Below are positions 8,676 through 19,368 of a stretch of 64,000 bases of DNA, one piece after another. Each line of letters starts with the position of its first letter. The first letter of the stretch is position 1. This stretch comes from a virus. Both the position numbers and the translations under genes were made by a program. Below the pieces are notes generated by a model that ran no database searches, was not told where the DNA came from, and was given only the letters and a program-made list of their open reading frames with translations. The stretch is taken from IMG/VR virus record IMGVR_UViG_3300027792_000307, positions 91,000-154,999 of that record. One strand, given 5' to 3'.

Positions 8676-9176
8676 TCATGGCTTAGAGTATGTAATTTGG
8701 TTCCATTGATAAGAAGAGCCATTATAAACACTTATCCATACCCAAGTACCATTAGCATTACCAGAAGTACATATAATTTTGAAAGGTTTTGTGGAGGCAG
8801 CTCCAGCAGCAGTTAAAGATAGATATAAAGGTGTTCTCCATTGTCCAGAAATTGATGCAGATGAAACATAATTCCACCTAGCAGAACTTTGTCTATATCT
8901 ACTAATTGCTGTTGAGGAACCTGGGAATCTAGACTTAACATTAGAACTATTAGCATACCAAGTCTTGTTACTAGACCATGTCCATAATTTATGTAGACTA
9001 CCTGAAGTGGCATTTAATATAGTTCTATTTAAATTTGAACTGCCAGCAAAAAGAGATTTAGCGTTTGAAGAGAAACTAATGGCATTTCCAGATACATTTA
9101 GTAAGCACTGTGCAAATTCGTTCCATTCATCGTGCGTTATCTCATCTTCTGCAGTTTGGGATGGTTTCCAGGTCAT
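8676..9176 (-). CDS. Short tail-fibre protein with shared anchor and tip
   Basis: 166 aa. Its N-terminus (MTWKPSQ...ITHDEWNEF) resembles that of the 1,561-aa fibre (MTWYASQ...IDYSEWNAM); the middle carries the Ser-rich shaft repeat LHKLWTWSSNKTWYANSSN; the C-terminus (ANGTWVWISVYNGSSYQW) matches the end of the same large fibre. It looks like a miniature fibre with the long shaft deleted. A GAGGAA ribosome-binding site precedes the ATG. It is probably a trimeric fibre or a decoy/adaptor of the larger one. Confidence 0.72.
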   Translation of the reverse strand: MTWKPSQTAEDEITHDEWNEFAQCLLNVSGNAISFSSNAKSLFAGSSNLNRTILNATSGSLHKLWTWSSNKTWYANSSNVKSRFPGSSTAISRYRQSSARWNYVSSASISGQWRTPLYLSLTAAGAASTKPFKIICTSGNANGTWVWISVYNGSSYQWNQITYSKP

Positions 9177-9200
9177 ATTTTTTTATTCCTCATAAAGACA

Positions 9201-11981
9201 TCAAACATCCATAAACGAGATTTTTCTATTGGATGTACCAGCCAAATTATAAAATCTTAATCTTCCAATACCATAGAAACCAAGATTTCCTGAAGCGGGT
9301 TGCTCCTCTTCTGGTTCGGATGTATCATATTCATAAGCTCCTATATCATAGGTTCCATTATAAGAACGCAAAATATTATCTTTATCATAAGTGGATATAT
9401 ATTTAATATTACCAGAACCTATACCAGGTGCTAGAGGATTAGTTCTATGTAAATCGCTCCCACTTGCAACATACAATGGGTCTTTGAATATGGATCTTGG
9501 ACCAAAATATTCGTCATCACCAGCATAATGATTATCGTAACTCCCACTCCAATAAAATCTTAAATTAGTTGTGCTATTTATCCTATAATATAAATTATCA
9601 CTAAATTCTATTCTTCCCCCAGACTGTGAATTATCTAAATTTACAACCACAAATGAATCGCTACCATTTCCTGCAACCAAAAAAATATTATTCATTATAT
9701 GATTATCTGTGACATATTGGGGGTCTCCGTTAATTTGTACACACCCATCACTATCTGTAAAAATACTATTATTATAAAAACGCATACTCGATAAGTACGC
9801 ATTGTCTGTAGCTGGTTCGTTTGGTGTAGCAAGGGCTGTAAAATTAGGTGAAGAATGCTCCCATGATTTTTGTATTATTATTTCATTATTATATATATCA
9901 ATATTGTAAGAACCCCCTCCAGCCTCTTCGGAACCAACTGTTATACCAGCACCGCTATTAGATGATATATAATTATTATATATATCCATATTTTTAACTT
10001 CAGAATACATACCATCGCAATATATACTAACGTGGTTGTAATTCCAATCAAATTTTGGAGAATGTCTATTATTAAGGATTATGTTATCGTGGATAGACCC
10101 ACTTTTAGTTCCACTTTTTACATCTATACCTTCTTTTCCAAAATTATATAAGGTATTGTGATGAATTTCTGGCCACCATATATTACTAATGGATATACAT
10201 TCATTAGGACTAACAGTTTCAGTAGATTTTGTTATACCATCATTAACATTGTAAACTGTATTATTACATATCTCCACATATCTTATCCAAGAATTAGGAT
10301 GTGCACCAGCTCCACCATTAATATGAAATCCAGACCCACTCGAATTAAAAACTTCGCAGTAGCTTATTTTTAAATGATGAGTTAAATCATGGCCAAGTCC
10401 TTCTCCTACAGCAAGTACATTATAGTCATTACCAGCCCAACCAAGTCTTAAACCACTTATATGTAAATAACTATTAGACGAAGTAATTTTAATTATTCCA
10501 TGATAATTATCATATGGTGCAGTATGGTCAGCTAATGTATTAGAACTTATTAAAACGTCCTCTCCGTTGTAAGGACATATTAATGACCAATTATTAGAAT
10601 TACCACTAATTCCTTTTAAATCTAATTGTTCTAAATAAGCTCCAGAACGAATAAATATATCGTCCCCGCTTGCCCCAGATCTTTTAATCCAATTAACTGC
10701 ATGTTGAATTTTAGCCCAAGGATATTCTCTTGAACCTCCTGTTCCACTATATTTATAAGTATCTGAACCCACTTTAGATACAAAATAATTCTTTCTTGGT
10801 AAGAAATAAGCATCCCTTGCGTCTAAAGTCAAATTAATGCTCTTTCCGGTTATTGTAGATAAACTAAATGTTTCTGCAGCGTCTCCAAGGCTACTTAAAT
10901 TAGCTATAACATAGAAATTATCGAAAGTTCTAAAATAAACATCGGTAGTACCAGCGACCTCGGAATATTCATTAATTGGATACCCAAGATCCATATCCAT
11001 AAAAGAGAACCAACATGGATTTGTAGTTGGAGTATCACCCATATATTGCCAAGCAAAGTATGCTTTATTAGGGTCAACTAATCCAAATGTGAAGCAAGCA
11101 TAACAGAATTTAGCTAATTGTAGTTGTTGAGCTGTGGTTCCATCAGTACATCCAGCAAAAACAGCTATATAGTCATCATTATTTGCTACATTTCTTACAT
11201 AACCAATTTGAGTTATGATAGCCGCAGTATTTCTACTTTCAGTACTTAAAGAGTCATCTACTTTATGAGCAAAGTGTTCATAAAATACATATCCTGTATA
11301 ACTAGCTATTTCATCCAAATGTGTTCCATCTACAACATTAGGCATTAATATTTTATTTGAACCATCTGGGACAACAGAATTTATATGATTTCTAAAAGTA
11401 TTTGCAAAGTTATATGAGTATGTTTCCCAATTTGCCATACTCTCTTCCCAAGATGATGGAACTACTGTCCAATAACCATCAAAATAATCTGGATCAACCC
11501 AATAATCATCAAAGAATATACCATCAAATGCAGATGTAGATATAAGAGTAGCAGCCATTCTAGGTATGATTGCACTACCATCTGTGGTTCCACTATAAGG
11601 AGTTTGCCAATTCATACAATACAAATCAGTATACCCACTTTTCTTTACTATTGTTGTGGATGCATTCTGGTGTAAGAACCAACTATAATGATTTTTGAAT
11701 AAATCTTGATTCCAAGGAGAATCTGTTGGATCACCTACATTTGAAGATGTAGTAAATATAGAATCGTAATAGCCGATAGTTTTTATAGTTCTTCCATAAG
11801 TTATAGCTTCATCCTTAACTGTTTGGGCGTAACTAGTATAATAGTATTGATTTGTTGCACTATATACACCAAAATCAACTAAATCAAAATGTTGTGCTAA
11901 ATAATTTCTAACATCTGCCTGGTCTATTCTACCACCATAGCAGACACACATCTTTTGTATTCTAGCACCAGAATATGTCAT
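9201..11981 (-). CDS. Putative glycosidase/beta-helix depolymerase spike
   Basis: 926 aa. Residues about 1-400 resemble hypothetical glycosyl hydrolase family GHL15-like proteins: a TIM-barrel-like order with WFLHQNAS, LYCMNWQTP and the acidic DGIFFDDYW, a plausible catalytic strand. Residues about 410-870 form a right-handed parallel beta-helix (repeated ICNNTVYN, IHDNIILNN, IYNNYISSN, FYNNSIF turns), as in pectate-lyase-like tail spikes. A short C-terminal segment (GFYGIGRLRFYN) follows an acidic linker. It would bind and perhaps cleave host surface polysaccharide. The start is placed at 11981, one base after the upstream stop; a longer ORF from 12077 would overlap the upstream gene by 95 bp. 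Confidence 0.68.
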   Translation of the reverse strand: MTYSGARIQKMCVCYGGRIDQADVRNYLAQHFDLVDFGVYSATNQYYYTSYAQTVKDEAITYGRTIKTIGYYDSIFTTSSNVGDPTDSPWNQDLFKNHYSWFLHQNASTTIVKKSGYTDLYCMNWQTPYSGTTDGSAIIPRMAATLISTSAFDGIFFDDYWVDPDYFDGYWTVVPSSWEESMANWETYSYNFANTFRNHINSVVPDGSNKILMPNVVDGTHLDEIASYTGYVFYEHFAHKVDDSLSTESRNTAAIITQIGYVRNVANNDDYIAVFAGCTDGTTAQQLQLAKFCYACFTFGLVDPNKAYFAWQYMGDTPTTNPCWFSFMDMDLGYPINEYSEVAGTTDVYFRTFDNFYVIANLSSLGDAAETFSLSTITGKSINLTLDARDAYFLPRKNYFVSKVGSDTYKYSGTGGSREYPWAKIQHAVNWIKRSGASGDDIFIRSGAYLEQLDLKGISGNSNNWSLICPYNGEDVLISSNTLADHTAPYDNYHGIIKITSSNSYLHISGLRLGWAGNDYNVLAVGEGLGHDLTHHLKISYCEVFNSSGSGFHINGGAGAHPNSWIRYVEICNNTVYNVNDGITKSTETVSPNECISISNIWWPEIHHNTLYNFGKEGIDVKSGTKSGSIHDNIILNNRHSPKFDWNYNHVSIYCDGMYSEVKNMDIYNNYISSNSGAGITVGSEEAGGGSYNIDIYNNEIIIQKSWEHSSPNFTALATPNEPATDNAYLSSMRFYNNSIFTDSDGCVQINGDPQYVTDNHIMNNIFLVAGNGSDSFVVVNLDNSQSGGRIEFSDNLYYRINSTTNLRFYWSGSYDNHYAGDDEYFGPRSIFKDPLYVASGSDLHRTNPLAPGIGSGNIKYISTYDKDNILRSYNGTYDIGAYEYDTSEPEEEQPASGNLGFYGIGRLRFYNLAGTSNRKISFMDV

Positions 11982-11982
11982 A

Positions 11983-14295
11983 TTAATTCCATTTCCAACC
12001 AGTTGTATTACCTGAAGGTACCCCAACTTGGCTTGCATTTGTAACAGTTGTCCATGCCCAGCCCAAAGGAGTTCCATATGGAGCCTGGTCTGTATTAAGA
12101 GTAGCTAATTTCCATGTCCATCCAGATGGTGAACCGGCCTGTGTATAAAAATAAGTTGTTGTTGGTTCTTCTTCACTATACGTCTCTTCCAATCCATTTG
12201 TACAAAATAAATAATTCTTCCCAATAGACATCGAAGATGTATTTGTATTAAAAGTTCTAGCCCAGCCGTAACTTCTGGCTTTATTAGAAACTTGTATTTC
12301 TAATATACAACCGGACCAATGGTAATTCAAATCAGGTCTTTGTCCAATGAAAATACCTCCACCCATTGATAAATTACCGGCTTTAGAATACGTATTTGTA
12401 TATATCCTAGTTCCTTCAGAATATAAATAGAAATATGCATCTGCACCACTTATATATGTTTGTGTATATGTTGATGTCTTTTTTATATTAGTTGATGGCC
12501 AGTAGTAATCTGATATGGCTCCTCCAGCATAATAAACTTTGTTTGTGCTAACATAATAACGAGAAACATTTGGTAAGGAAGTTCCTTTACCATCCTTTCT
12601 CATACCGAGTCCCTTAATTTTATTATTTGTAGGTCTACTATGAAAAGAATAGGCCATTGCATAATTTGTAGACCTCATTCCACCGCCACTTACTATAATA
12701 GAAACAGACGCTTGGCTACTTATTGTAGATAATCCATTTATAGAGTTAGAACTAATATATCCGGATCCATTATTTATCCATTCCTGCCCACTCCCAAGAA
12801 AAGCTTTAACCATTTTAAGGCTAACATCTGTGGAACCAGATTTATATAAAGGAGTTAGCCATTTTGTAGAGTCTTTTAGAGTATAGTCATTATCCGTATC
12901 ATGCATATGACAAACTAAAGAATATGTATTGTCCCAAGTTGAAGATGGTTTGTAACCAACATCTTGGGTATGGTCTGAATCTGCTCCATAATACATATTA
13001 AAAATGGTGTCTGTAGTATCCGTTAAAATTGGTATCTGGACCCAAACATTTCCAGTATAATTACTAAAAGTTAATAAATCATGATGTAATCTATTTTCGT
13101 TCCCGCTATCTACGAATATTATATCTTTACCTGTAGATAGAGAGTTTCTTCCAATCCCGCTAATCTTATATAGAATAGGAAAATTTACTAAATTACTACC
13201 GCTAACCCTTTCCTTATGTATAGTTATCTTCTTTCTGTAAGTCCAATCTAAATCGTACCAATTTTCTGGTTCCTCCTCTTCAATTTCTTCTGTAACTCCC
13301 AAAGTAATATATGTTTGAGGCGAATTCATACTACTATAAGTAGTTTTAATCCACCCATTAGACCTTATCTTATTAGATATTCTTACTTCATCTATAGAAC
13401 CACTAAACCAAAAGTTAGAACCTCTGGAACCTATCAATAATCTACTGCTTGGGGCATCAAAAGACCAAGAATCAGTAGTTCTATATGTATCTTGAGTTCC
13501 ATCTACAAATATAGCTTCTGGATGTGTTCTACCAGCTATATAGTGCCAATTATTATCATCTAATTCATAATTATTAAAAAACGCTGTACTGTGATTAGCT
13601 AAAGAGCTTGTCATAGCAACATAAACCGGTTGACTAGCCGCTTGAGATAATGTTAATCCCCAATCAAAGTTAGCTCCATTATACCAGACTAATCTCTGAT
13701 TCCAAGCTTCCGCACCTTTATTATAGTCTGTTTTCATAGTAACTTCGACAGTTATATCTACAAAATTAAATTTCGTTGATGGATCGAGGACTGAAATAAT
13801 CTGATGTAAATCTGAATCGAAAGATATTGATTTATTTATTTTACCTTGGCTTCTATAATCTAATGCAACGCTACCAGTACCTGTAAAACCATTATATGTA
13901 GAATCTAAAACATCAACCCCAACATCTGACATATGGAATACTGCCTGATAGCTCGGTTCCCAAACCCCTGAAGCTTTAAAACTAATATCTTGGCTATTAT
14001 CTGTTTTAGTCCCATAATATAAATAAAAAGTAGCTGTTGTATAGTTAGATAGTGTTGGTGCCTTAACCCAAAAACATCCTGACCCACCTAAATAACCATC
14101 TCTTTCACAATTTACTCTAGTTGAACCATCACTTGTAGTAAATATAAAATCTTTGCCTCCAGAATGAGCATTAGATGAAATATGAGTGTTTCCAGTTAAT
14201 TTAAATAGAAATGGGAAATTTGTATGATTCCCACTAATCATATGGCCATCTATGGTAATTTGTTTTCTATAAGGCCAGTCGGAATACCATGTCAT
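11983..14295 (-). CDS. Double DUF2341/LamG adhesin, 770 aa
   Basis: Two copies of a DUF2341 plus laminin-G-like unit: WPYRKQITI at residue ~7 and WTYRKKITI at ~350, each followed by FYLYYG/FNMYYG and a jelly-roll with F.GSIDEVRISN.IRSNGW or an equivalent CILEIQVSN segment. An acidic linker (EEIEEEEPE) joins the repeats and another (EETYSEEEP) precedes C-terminal SGWTW/LGWAW/TGWKW triplets. This architecture predicts multivalent glycan binding. It starts immediately before the stop of the 1,561-aa fibre. Confidence 0.78.
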   Translation of the reverse strand: MTWYSDWPYRKQITIDGHMISGNHTNFPFLFKLTGNTHISSNAHSGGKDFIFTTSDGSTRVNCERDGYLGGSGCFWVKAPTLSNYTTATFYLYYGTKTDNSQDISFKASGVWEPSYQAVFHMSDVGVDVLDSTYNGFTGTGSVALDYRSQGKINKSISFDSDLHQIISVLDPSTKFNFVDITVEVTMKTDYNKGAEAWNQRLVWYNGANFDWGLTLSQAASQPVYVAMTSSLANHSTAFFNNYELDDNNWHYIAGRTHPEAIFVDGTQDTYRTTDSWSFDAPSSRLLIGSRGSNFWFSGSIDEVRISNKIRSNGWIKTTYSSMNSPQTYITLGVTEEIEEEEPENWYDLDWTYRKKITIHKERVSGSNLVNFPILYKISGIGRNSLSTGKDIIFVDSGNENRLHHDLLTFSNYTGNVWVQIPILTDTTDTIFNMYYGADSDHTQDVGYKPSSTWDNTYSLVCHMHDTDNDYTLKDSTKWLTPLYKSGSTDVSLKMVKAFLGSGQEWINNGSGYISSNSINGLSTISSQASVSIIVSGGGMRSTNYAMAYSFHSRPTNNKIKGLGMRKDGKGTSLPNVSRYYVSTNKVYYAGGAISDYYWPSTNIKKTSTYTQTYISGADAYFYLYSEGTRIYTNTYSKAGNLSMGGGIFIGQRPDLNYHWSGCILEIQVSNKARSYGWARTFNTNTSSMSIGKNYLFCTNGLEETYSEEEPTTTYFYTQAGSPSGWTWKLATLNTDQAPYGTPLGWAWTTVTNASQVGVPSGNTTGWKWN

Positions 14296-17200
14296 CTAAC
14301 TCGAAATTCCTATTTGAATCCATTCGTAATTATTATCATCGTTATGAACACATACCCATATCCAAGATTTTTTACCAGTTCCACCAGAAGTCAATATCAT
14401 CCTACCTTCATAACTAGCACTTGCTGCAGGTTTATTTGTTCTATATATAGGCATTTTCCATTGACCTGATATAGCTTGAGATGATAAATATGTAAGAGAT
14501 TTAATACCATGTGTATTTCCATCTAAATCTCCACCTAATTGAGGTGTTATATCTTCCACAATATTAGATATTCCTGTGCCACCACCTACTGTTGGACCTT
14601 TCCAAGTATGACACGATATAGTATATCCATAAAGTCTATTTGTAGAAATGGATTGAGATGATAAATATCCTAGCACATCCACTTCATTTTTTGATCTCAT
14701 AAGTCTCATAGCATTATAAGCAGTACCAGCTCCATTATTCCTAACTATATAAAAATTTCTATTAGCCGGAGTCGAAGCTGTACCAGAATTTATAAAAGTA
14801 TACCCATAATTTGGAGATTCCGTAAAAATTAATTTTGCATCACTAAATGGGGTTTGATCGGTTGTACTATCTCCTCTTAATGTAATAATTTGAGAAGATA
14901 TAAATTTTAAACTAGATATACCATAACTTTCATTATCCCCTCCAATATTTCCAACCATCTTTCCAGAAAGTGACCCGCCACCAATCAAAGGATTTGTTAA
15001 TAAATTACTAGAAATCGTATCTATATAGTGTTTATTTGCAGCTGCGGATGGATATACTGGATCCCTAAGACCAGATATAGTATTTGCATTAAGTGTAAAA
15101 TCATCTGTAATAATAGCTCCACCGGAAATTTTCTGCGAGGAAATATGATCTAAATTAAGTATACCATAGTCACTCCAATCTTTACTTATATTTATAGTTA
15201 AATCACTTAAATTTGAAACACCTCCACCTCCACCAGCTGGAGGACCTTTCCAAGTATGGCAAGAGATGGTATATCCATAGAGAGAATTTGTAGATATTCT
15301 ATTAGACGATAGATAACCAGGTGAACCGGTAGGTCCCTTAATTACTACTTTTTGACCAGAATATGATTGGGAACTAATATTTTTTCTTACATAAGCATTT
15401 CCTTCATCAATCCACAACCCCCAATTTTTAGATGTACCTTCTGCAGCATAACCATAAATAGCTATATTTTCTGAATTATTACCTACTGCAGTCCCATTAA
15501 AACCATATAATTTTCCACCATCAATATTATCTTTATCGGCATACATTACTAAAGCTTGTCTATAACCAAGAGAATCATCTGGAGTTAATATAACATTAAC
15601 TAAACCGCAATATCTCCCCCATTTTGTTCTTCTACCGAAGGTTGCTCCAGACATAACATATAGAGCTGAAGAAGGTCTATTAAAACCAATTACTACTTTA
15701 TTAGACCTTATATTACCACCAGATATAGCTTGTGAAGAAATATGATCTAGATTACGTATTCCATAATCTCCCCAATCTTTGTTTATGTTTATGGTTAAAT
15801 CTGATAAGTTAGATACTCCACCTCCACCAGCGGGTGGGCCCTTCCATGTGTGACACGAAATAGTATATCCATATAGAGAATTCGTTGATATACGATTTGA
15901 AGATAAATAACCTGGAATTGCTGCTGTTCCATTTAAAACTACCTTATGAGTAGCGTCATTATAAGTGAAATATTGGTCTCCTCCAAAGGCTGATCCACCA
16001 TCATTCCATTGAATATTTGTATCGCTTCCTTCTGGGGTAGTTCCTCCAATTGTAGCTGTAATAGAACCACAATAAATTTTATTACAAGAAATATCGGCTC
16101 CATGGAATATCTTCATAGCTGGAGTATAAGGAGGACTTTTATAAGAAGCTTTACTTTCTACTAAATTATCATATCCAGAATCAGAAATATATGTATTTCT
16201 TATATTAGTTAAAATATAATTAGACCTAGAAGCTCTACCATAAGTTCCTAATTCCCCTACCATTTCTATTAAAGTGGGTATAGTGGCACTCGTATCCCAA
16301 ATAAAACAATTTATATAATTTTCTCTTGTATTAGGACCAAGATATATAAGTCTTTTAGTATAAGTTTTAGCTATAGAGGAATTAATTTGGAATGTTACAT
16401 TATTAAATAAGTTTCCTTCCACATTATTATAAGTACCATCTACCTCAGCACTACCAGAAAGCCATAAAGAATAATTACATGTATTAAAATATAACGCATT
16501 CCCATAAACTGCATTTACAGCTCCATCTGCACCTGCATGCATACAAAGACCGAAGGTGAGTTCTTTAAAGTAAAGATTTTCTAAACACAATCCTAAAACC
16601 TCTTCAGAATCAGTAAATGTTTCAGCCAATATAGCAGTCCCACTGTGCCATTCCTTTGCATCATATTCTAATTTAGTATCGGCTCTACCTTGGAATGCTA
16701 TATCACGAATAGTTGGTGGAGCACTATACATATGTATAGATGTGCTACATCCAGGAACCCATATTAATGCTTTATCTATACCTGTAGTTACAGAATTTTT
16801 ATAACTCATCCTACCATTATAGATATTAAATCCACCAAATGTTTTAATGGCATGGAAATTACCTATTGGATAGATAGTATGACCACCTAAATCGAATTTT
16901 GTAAACCAAGCTCCAGAAACTGTTTTATCTAATAAGACATCTGTAGCTAAATATACTAAACCACTTCCTCTTATTGGATCTTGAGAAACAACCGGAACCT
17001 GACCACATAATGAAAATGTATAATTTAGCACATCTGCTGGACTTGTACTAGTCTTAACTATAACACAATCTCTTCCTCTTCTAGAAAAATAATTATTTCC
17101 GTCCTTTCCAATAATATAACTCGCTGGCATACAGAGGTTTTTATAAGAACCTCCAGAGATTTTCTGGGAAGATACAAACTTCACTCCAGAGATACCATAA

Positions 17201-18981
17201 GTATAATTACTACCAATATTCCCTCCAAAAGGTCCAGATAAAGTTCCAGCAGGTCCAGCTGGTCCAGCTGCACCACCAGGTCCCCTAAATATATTACATG
17301 AAATTATATATCCATGTATCATATTTGATGAGATACGATTTGAAGATAGATACCCAGGTACAGAGGGTGTTCCTACGACATTTATTCTTTTACTTTTTAC
17401 GGTACCCCCAGAGATGGATTGAGAGGAAACAAAAGTCCAAGTTCCGGAACTAGCTTTAAATCTGCTCCTTACATTTGAAGATTGGGCATACCAACTTTTG
17501 TTAGAACTCCACAACCAGAGCTTATGTAAACTGCCAGATGTTTTTATATTTACATTTGATGAACCTGGATAATTATCATTCAATAAAGCAGTTAAATCAG
17601 CTTCAGAATCGTAGAATTTTGCTATACCAACAGAACTTGCTATATAAATAGTATGGTCAAATCTGTCAAGTACTTTATTAGCTGATAAATAGGAAGAATG
17701 AAGTTTTATCCCAGAATTATAATAATAATGTAAATTGCTACTAAATCCTACATATTGTAGATTCTGTGTTTTATTTAATGAGGATACAGAGTAAAACTGA
17801 TATGCACCAGACCATAAACCCAATGTGCTGTGTGTATGATTGTTAAGAGCAAAGACACCAGTACTGGCAGATTTATATGCCGAAGTATACTCATTACCTG
17901 AACGTAGTAACGAAGATAATTGAGATCCAGATGCATTTAGCCACCCTTTAGACCAAATAGCTGCTGATGATACATTAACTAGAGAAAGCCAAGTAATTTC
18001 TGAAGCTCCTTCAAGAGCTTCAATTCTAGCATCGATACTCCCAGATAAAGCATTTATCCAGATTTTATTATAAATATTTGAACTTGCAGGAAAGCGAAAG
18101 CGAATATTTGAACTGTTGGCGTACCAATTTTTATTGGAACTCCATAACCACAGTTTATGTAAACTACCAGATGTTTTGATGTTAACATTAGAGGATCCCG
18201 GAAATCTAAATCTTATATTACCACTATTAGCGTAGAGATTTTTTGCATTAGAAGAATATCCAAAAATTGAATCCAATCTATTATCTAAATTTGAAGAAAT
18301 AGAATTTAATAATGTACGGTTTATATTGCTACTTCCAGCGAAGTCATCCCTTATAGATTCTAAAGTAAAATGAATGGTAGCATCATTCTCGTGATTAGAT
18401 AACTTCACACCAGATTCAACAAACCAATTATTAGCATCTATAGCGGCCGAAGAAACGGTTGCAAGCGATAACCAAGTTATTTCAGAAGCTCCCTCTAATG
18501 CTTCTATTCTTGTATCTAAATTTCCTGATATTATATCAACGTATCGCTTATTTGCTGCACCTGAATTAAAAGTTGGTTGCCTTAATCCGGATATTGTATC
18601 CCCAATAGCTGTAAAATCTCCTACTAATATAGTTCCTCCGGAAATCTTTTGACTTGATACCCAAGCCCATGTGGCTGCACTAGCTTTAAAATCCCCAGAA
18701 TTCGCTGTTCCAGTTCCTCCACCAGATTTTAATGCCTTCCATTTATTTATTGAAGAATCCCAAGTTAAACTTGAATTATTCCAATAATTAGAATTCCAGG
18801 AATTAATATCTCTAGAAGAATGCATGGAAAGTAATTGGCCAGAAATATATTGTGCTGAAATACCGTAGGGCATAATTAAAGACCTATATTCAGGCCCCTT
18901 ATGCATAATGGAACTAACCATGGCATTCCATTCAGAATAGTCTATTACCGTTCCGCTAGCTTGACTAGCATACCACGTCAT
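14296..18981 (-). CDS. Giant modular tail fibre, 1,561 aa
   Basis: N-terminal anchor MTWYASQ...EWNAM. The shaft is made of Ser-rich repeats (SSN, ISSQ.ISGG, NTISGL..P.....ANK.YVD, the last a motif common in phage tail fibres), several copies of LHKLW.WSSNK.WYA.SSN, and a short collagen-like Gly-x-Y stretch (GPAGPAGT near residue 575). About residues 590-970 form a pectate-lyase-like beta-helix domain with DLGGHTIYP and repeated strand turns. Repeated TISCHTWKGP blocks follow, and the C-terminus (KSWIWVCVHNDDNNYEW) is shared with the 166-aa fibre. It is a homotrimeric receptor-binding fibre by inference. Internal DNA repeats could allow recombination. Confidence 0.82.
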   Translation of the reverse strand: MTWYASQASGTVIDYSEWNAMVSSIMHKGPEYRSLIMPYGISAQYISGQLLSMHSSRDINSWNSNYWNNSSLTWDSSINKWKALKSGGGTGTANSGDFKASAATWAWVSSQKISGGTILVGDFTAIGDTISGLRQPTFNSGAANKRYVDIISGNLDTRIEALEGASEITWLSLATVSSAAIDANNWFVESGVKLSNHENDATIHFTLESIRDDFAGSSNINRTLLNSISSNLDNRLDSIFGYSSNAKNLYANSGNIRFRFPGSSNVNIKTSGSLHKLWLWSSNKNWYANSSNIRFRFPASSNIYNKIWINALSGSIDARIEALEGASEITWLSLVNVSSAAIWSKGWLNASGSQLSSLLRSGNEYTSAYKSASTGVFALNNHTHSTLGLWSGAYQFYSVSSLNKTQNLQYVGFSSNLHYYYNSGIKLHSSYLSANKVLDRFDHTIYIASSVGIAKFYDSEADLTALLNDNYPGSSNVNIKTSGSLHKLWLWSSNKSWYAQSSNVRSRFKASSGTWTFVSSQSISGGTVKSKRINVVGTPSVPGYLSSNRISSNMIHGYIISCNIFRGPGGAAGPAGPAGTLSGPFGGNIGSNYTYGISGVKFVSSQKISGGSYKNLCMPASYIIGKDGNNYFSRRGRDCVIVKTSTSPADVLNYTFSLCGQVPVVSQDPIRGSGLVYLATDVLLDKTVSGAWFTKFDLGGHTIYPIGNFHAIKTFGGFNIYNGRMSYKNSVTTGIDKALIWVPGCSTSIHMYSAPPTIRDIAFQGRADTKLEYDAKEWHSGTAILAETFTDSEEVLGLCLENLYFKELTFGLCMHAGADGAVNAVYGNALYFNTCNYSLWLSGSAEVDGTYNNVEGNLFNNVTFQINSSIAKTYTKRLIYLGPNTRENYINCFIWDTSATIPTLIEMVGELGTYGRASRSNYILTNIRNTYISDSGYDNLVESKASYKSPPYTPAMKIFHGADISCNKIYCGSITATIGGTTPEGSDTNIQWNDGGSAFGGDQYFTYNDATHKVVLNGTAAIPGYLSSNRISTNSLYGYTISCHTWKGPPAGGGGVSNLSDLTININKDWGDYGIRNLDHISSQAISGGNIRSNKVVIGFNRPSSALYVMSGATFGRRTKWGRYCGLVNVILTPDDSLGYRQALVMYADKDNIDGGKLYGFNGTAVGNNSENIAIYGYAAEGTSKNWGLWIDEGNAYVRKNISSQSYSGQKVVIKGPTGSPGYLSSNRISTNSLYGYTISCHTWKGPPAGGGGGVSNLSDLTINISKDWSDYGILNLDHISSQKISGGAIITDDFTLNANTISGLRDPVYPSAAANKHYIDTISSNLLTNPLIGGGSLSGKMVGNIGGDNESYGISSLKFISSQIITLRGDSTTDQTPFSDAKLIFTESPNYGYTFINSGTASTPANRNFYIVRNNGAGTAYNAMRLMRSKNEVDVLGYLSSQSISTNRLYGYTISCHTWKGPTVGGGTGISNIVEDITPQLGGDLDGNTHGIKSLTYLSSQAISGQWKMPIYRTNKPAASASYEGRMILTSGGTGKKSWIWVCVHNDDNNYEWIQIGISS

Positions 18982-18993
18982 TTTATTTTACTC

Positions 18994-19368
18994 CTATAAA
19001 CTATTAGAAGATGTATAACCTTCAATCTTTACATTAATCCAACCAGAAGGACCATTAACAGGTTGAGAAGTTATTGATTTTGGGAATATTAATGCCTGCC
19101 GTCTCATTTTATATAATTTAGTCCCAGCCACAGGAGATAATCTTAAGGTATTCTTTCCCTGCCAACTAGAATCAACAAACTTTGGCCTACCTAATATCTT
19201 ATAGAGTTCTCTTGTAGCTCCTGGTCTAATATTGTCATTTAAATCATTAAATGGCTTCTTTTTAAGCCACGTTTCAATTGTAACATTGTAATCCTGAACA
19301 TCCCACCTAGAACACATACCAGAAACATAGCAATTTCCGGAGAAAAATATATATATATCGTGTTTCAT
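18994..19368 (-). CDS. Tail-tip associated paralogue, 124 aa
   Basis: Contains CSRWDVQDYNVTIETWL, GATRELYKILGRPKFVDSSW and a terminal KIEGYTSS, aligning along most of its length with the neighbouring 128-aa protein and with the C-terminal part of the 203-aa protein at 6868-7479. Overlaps its neighbour by ATGA and lies just after the hub in transcription order. Likely a small baseplate or fibre-adaptor protein; no known family recognised. Confidence 0.68.
   Translation of the reverse strand: MKHDIYIFFSGNCYVSGMCSRWDVQDYNVTIETWLKKKPFNDLNDNIRPGATRELYKILGRPKFVDSSWQGKNTLRLSPVAGTKLYKMRRQALIFPKSITSQPVNGPSGWINVKIEGYTSSNSL

Noticed and set aside
9201-12077. Longer start (12077) for the glycosidase/beta-helix gene
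   Set aside because: It would overlap the upstream adhesin by 95 bp, and the first 32 residues look like its out-of-frame shadow; the ATG at 11981 directly after the upstream stop fits the operon style.
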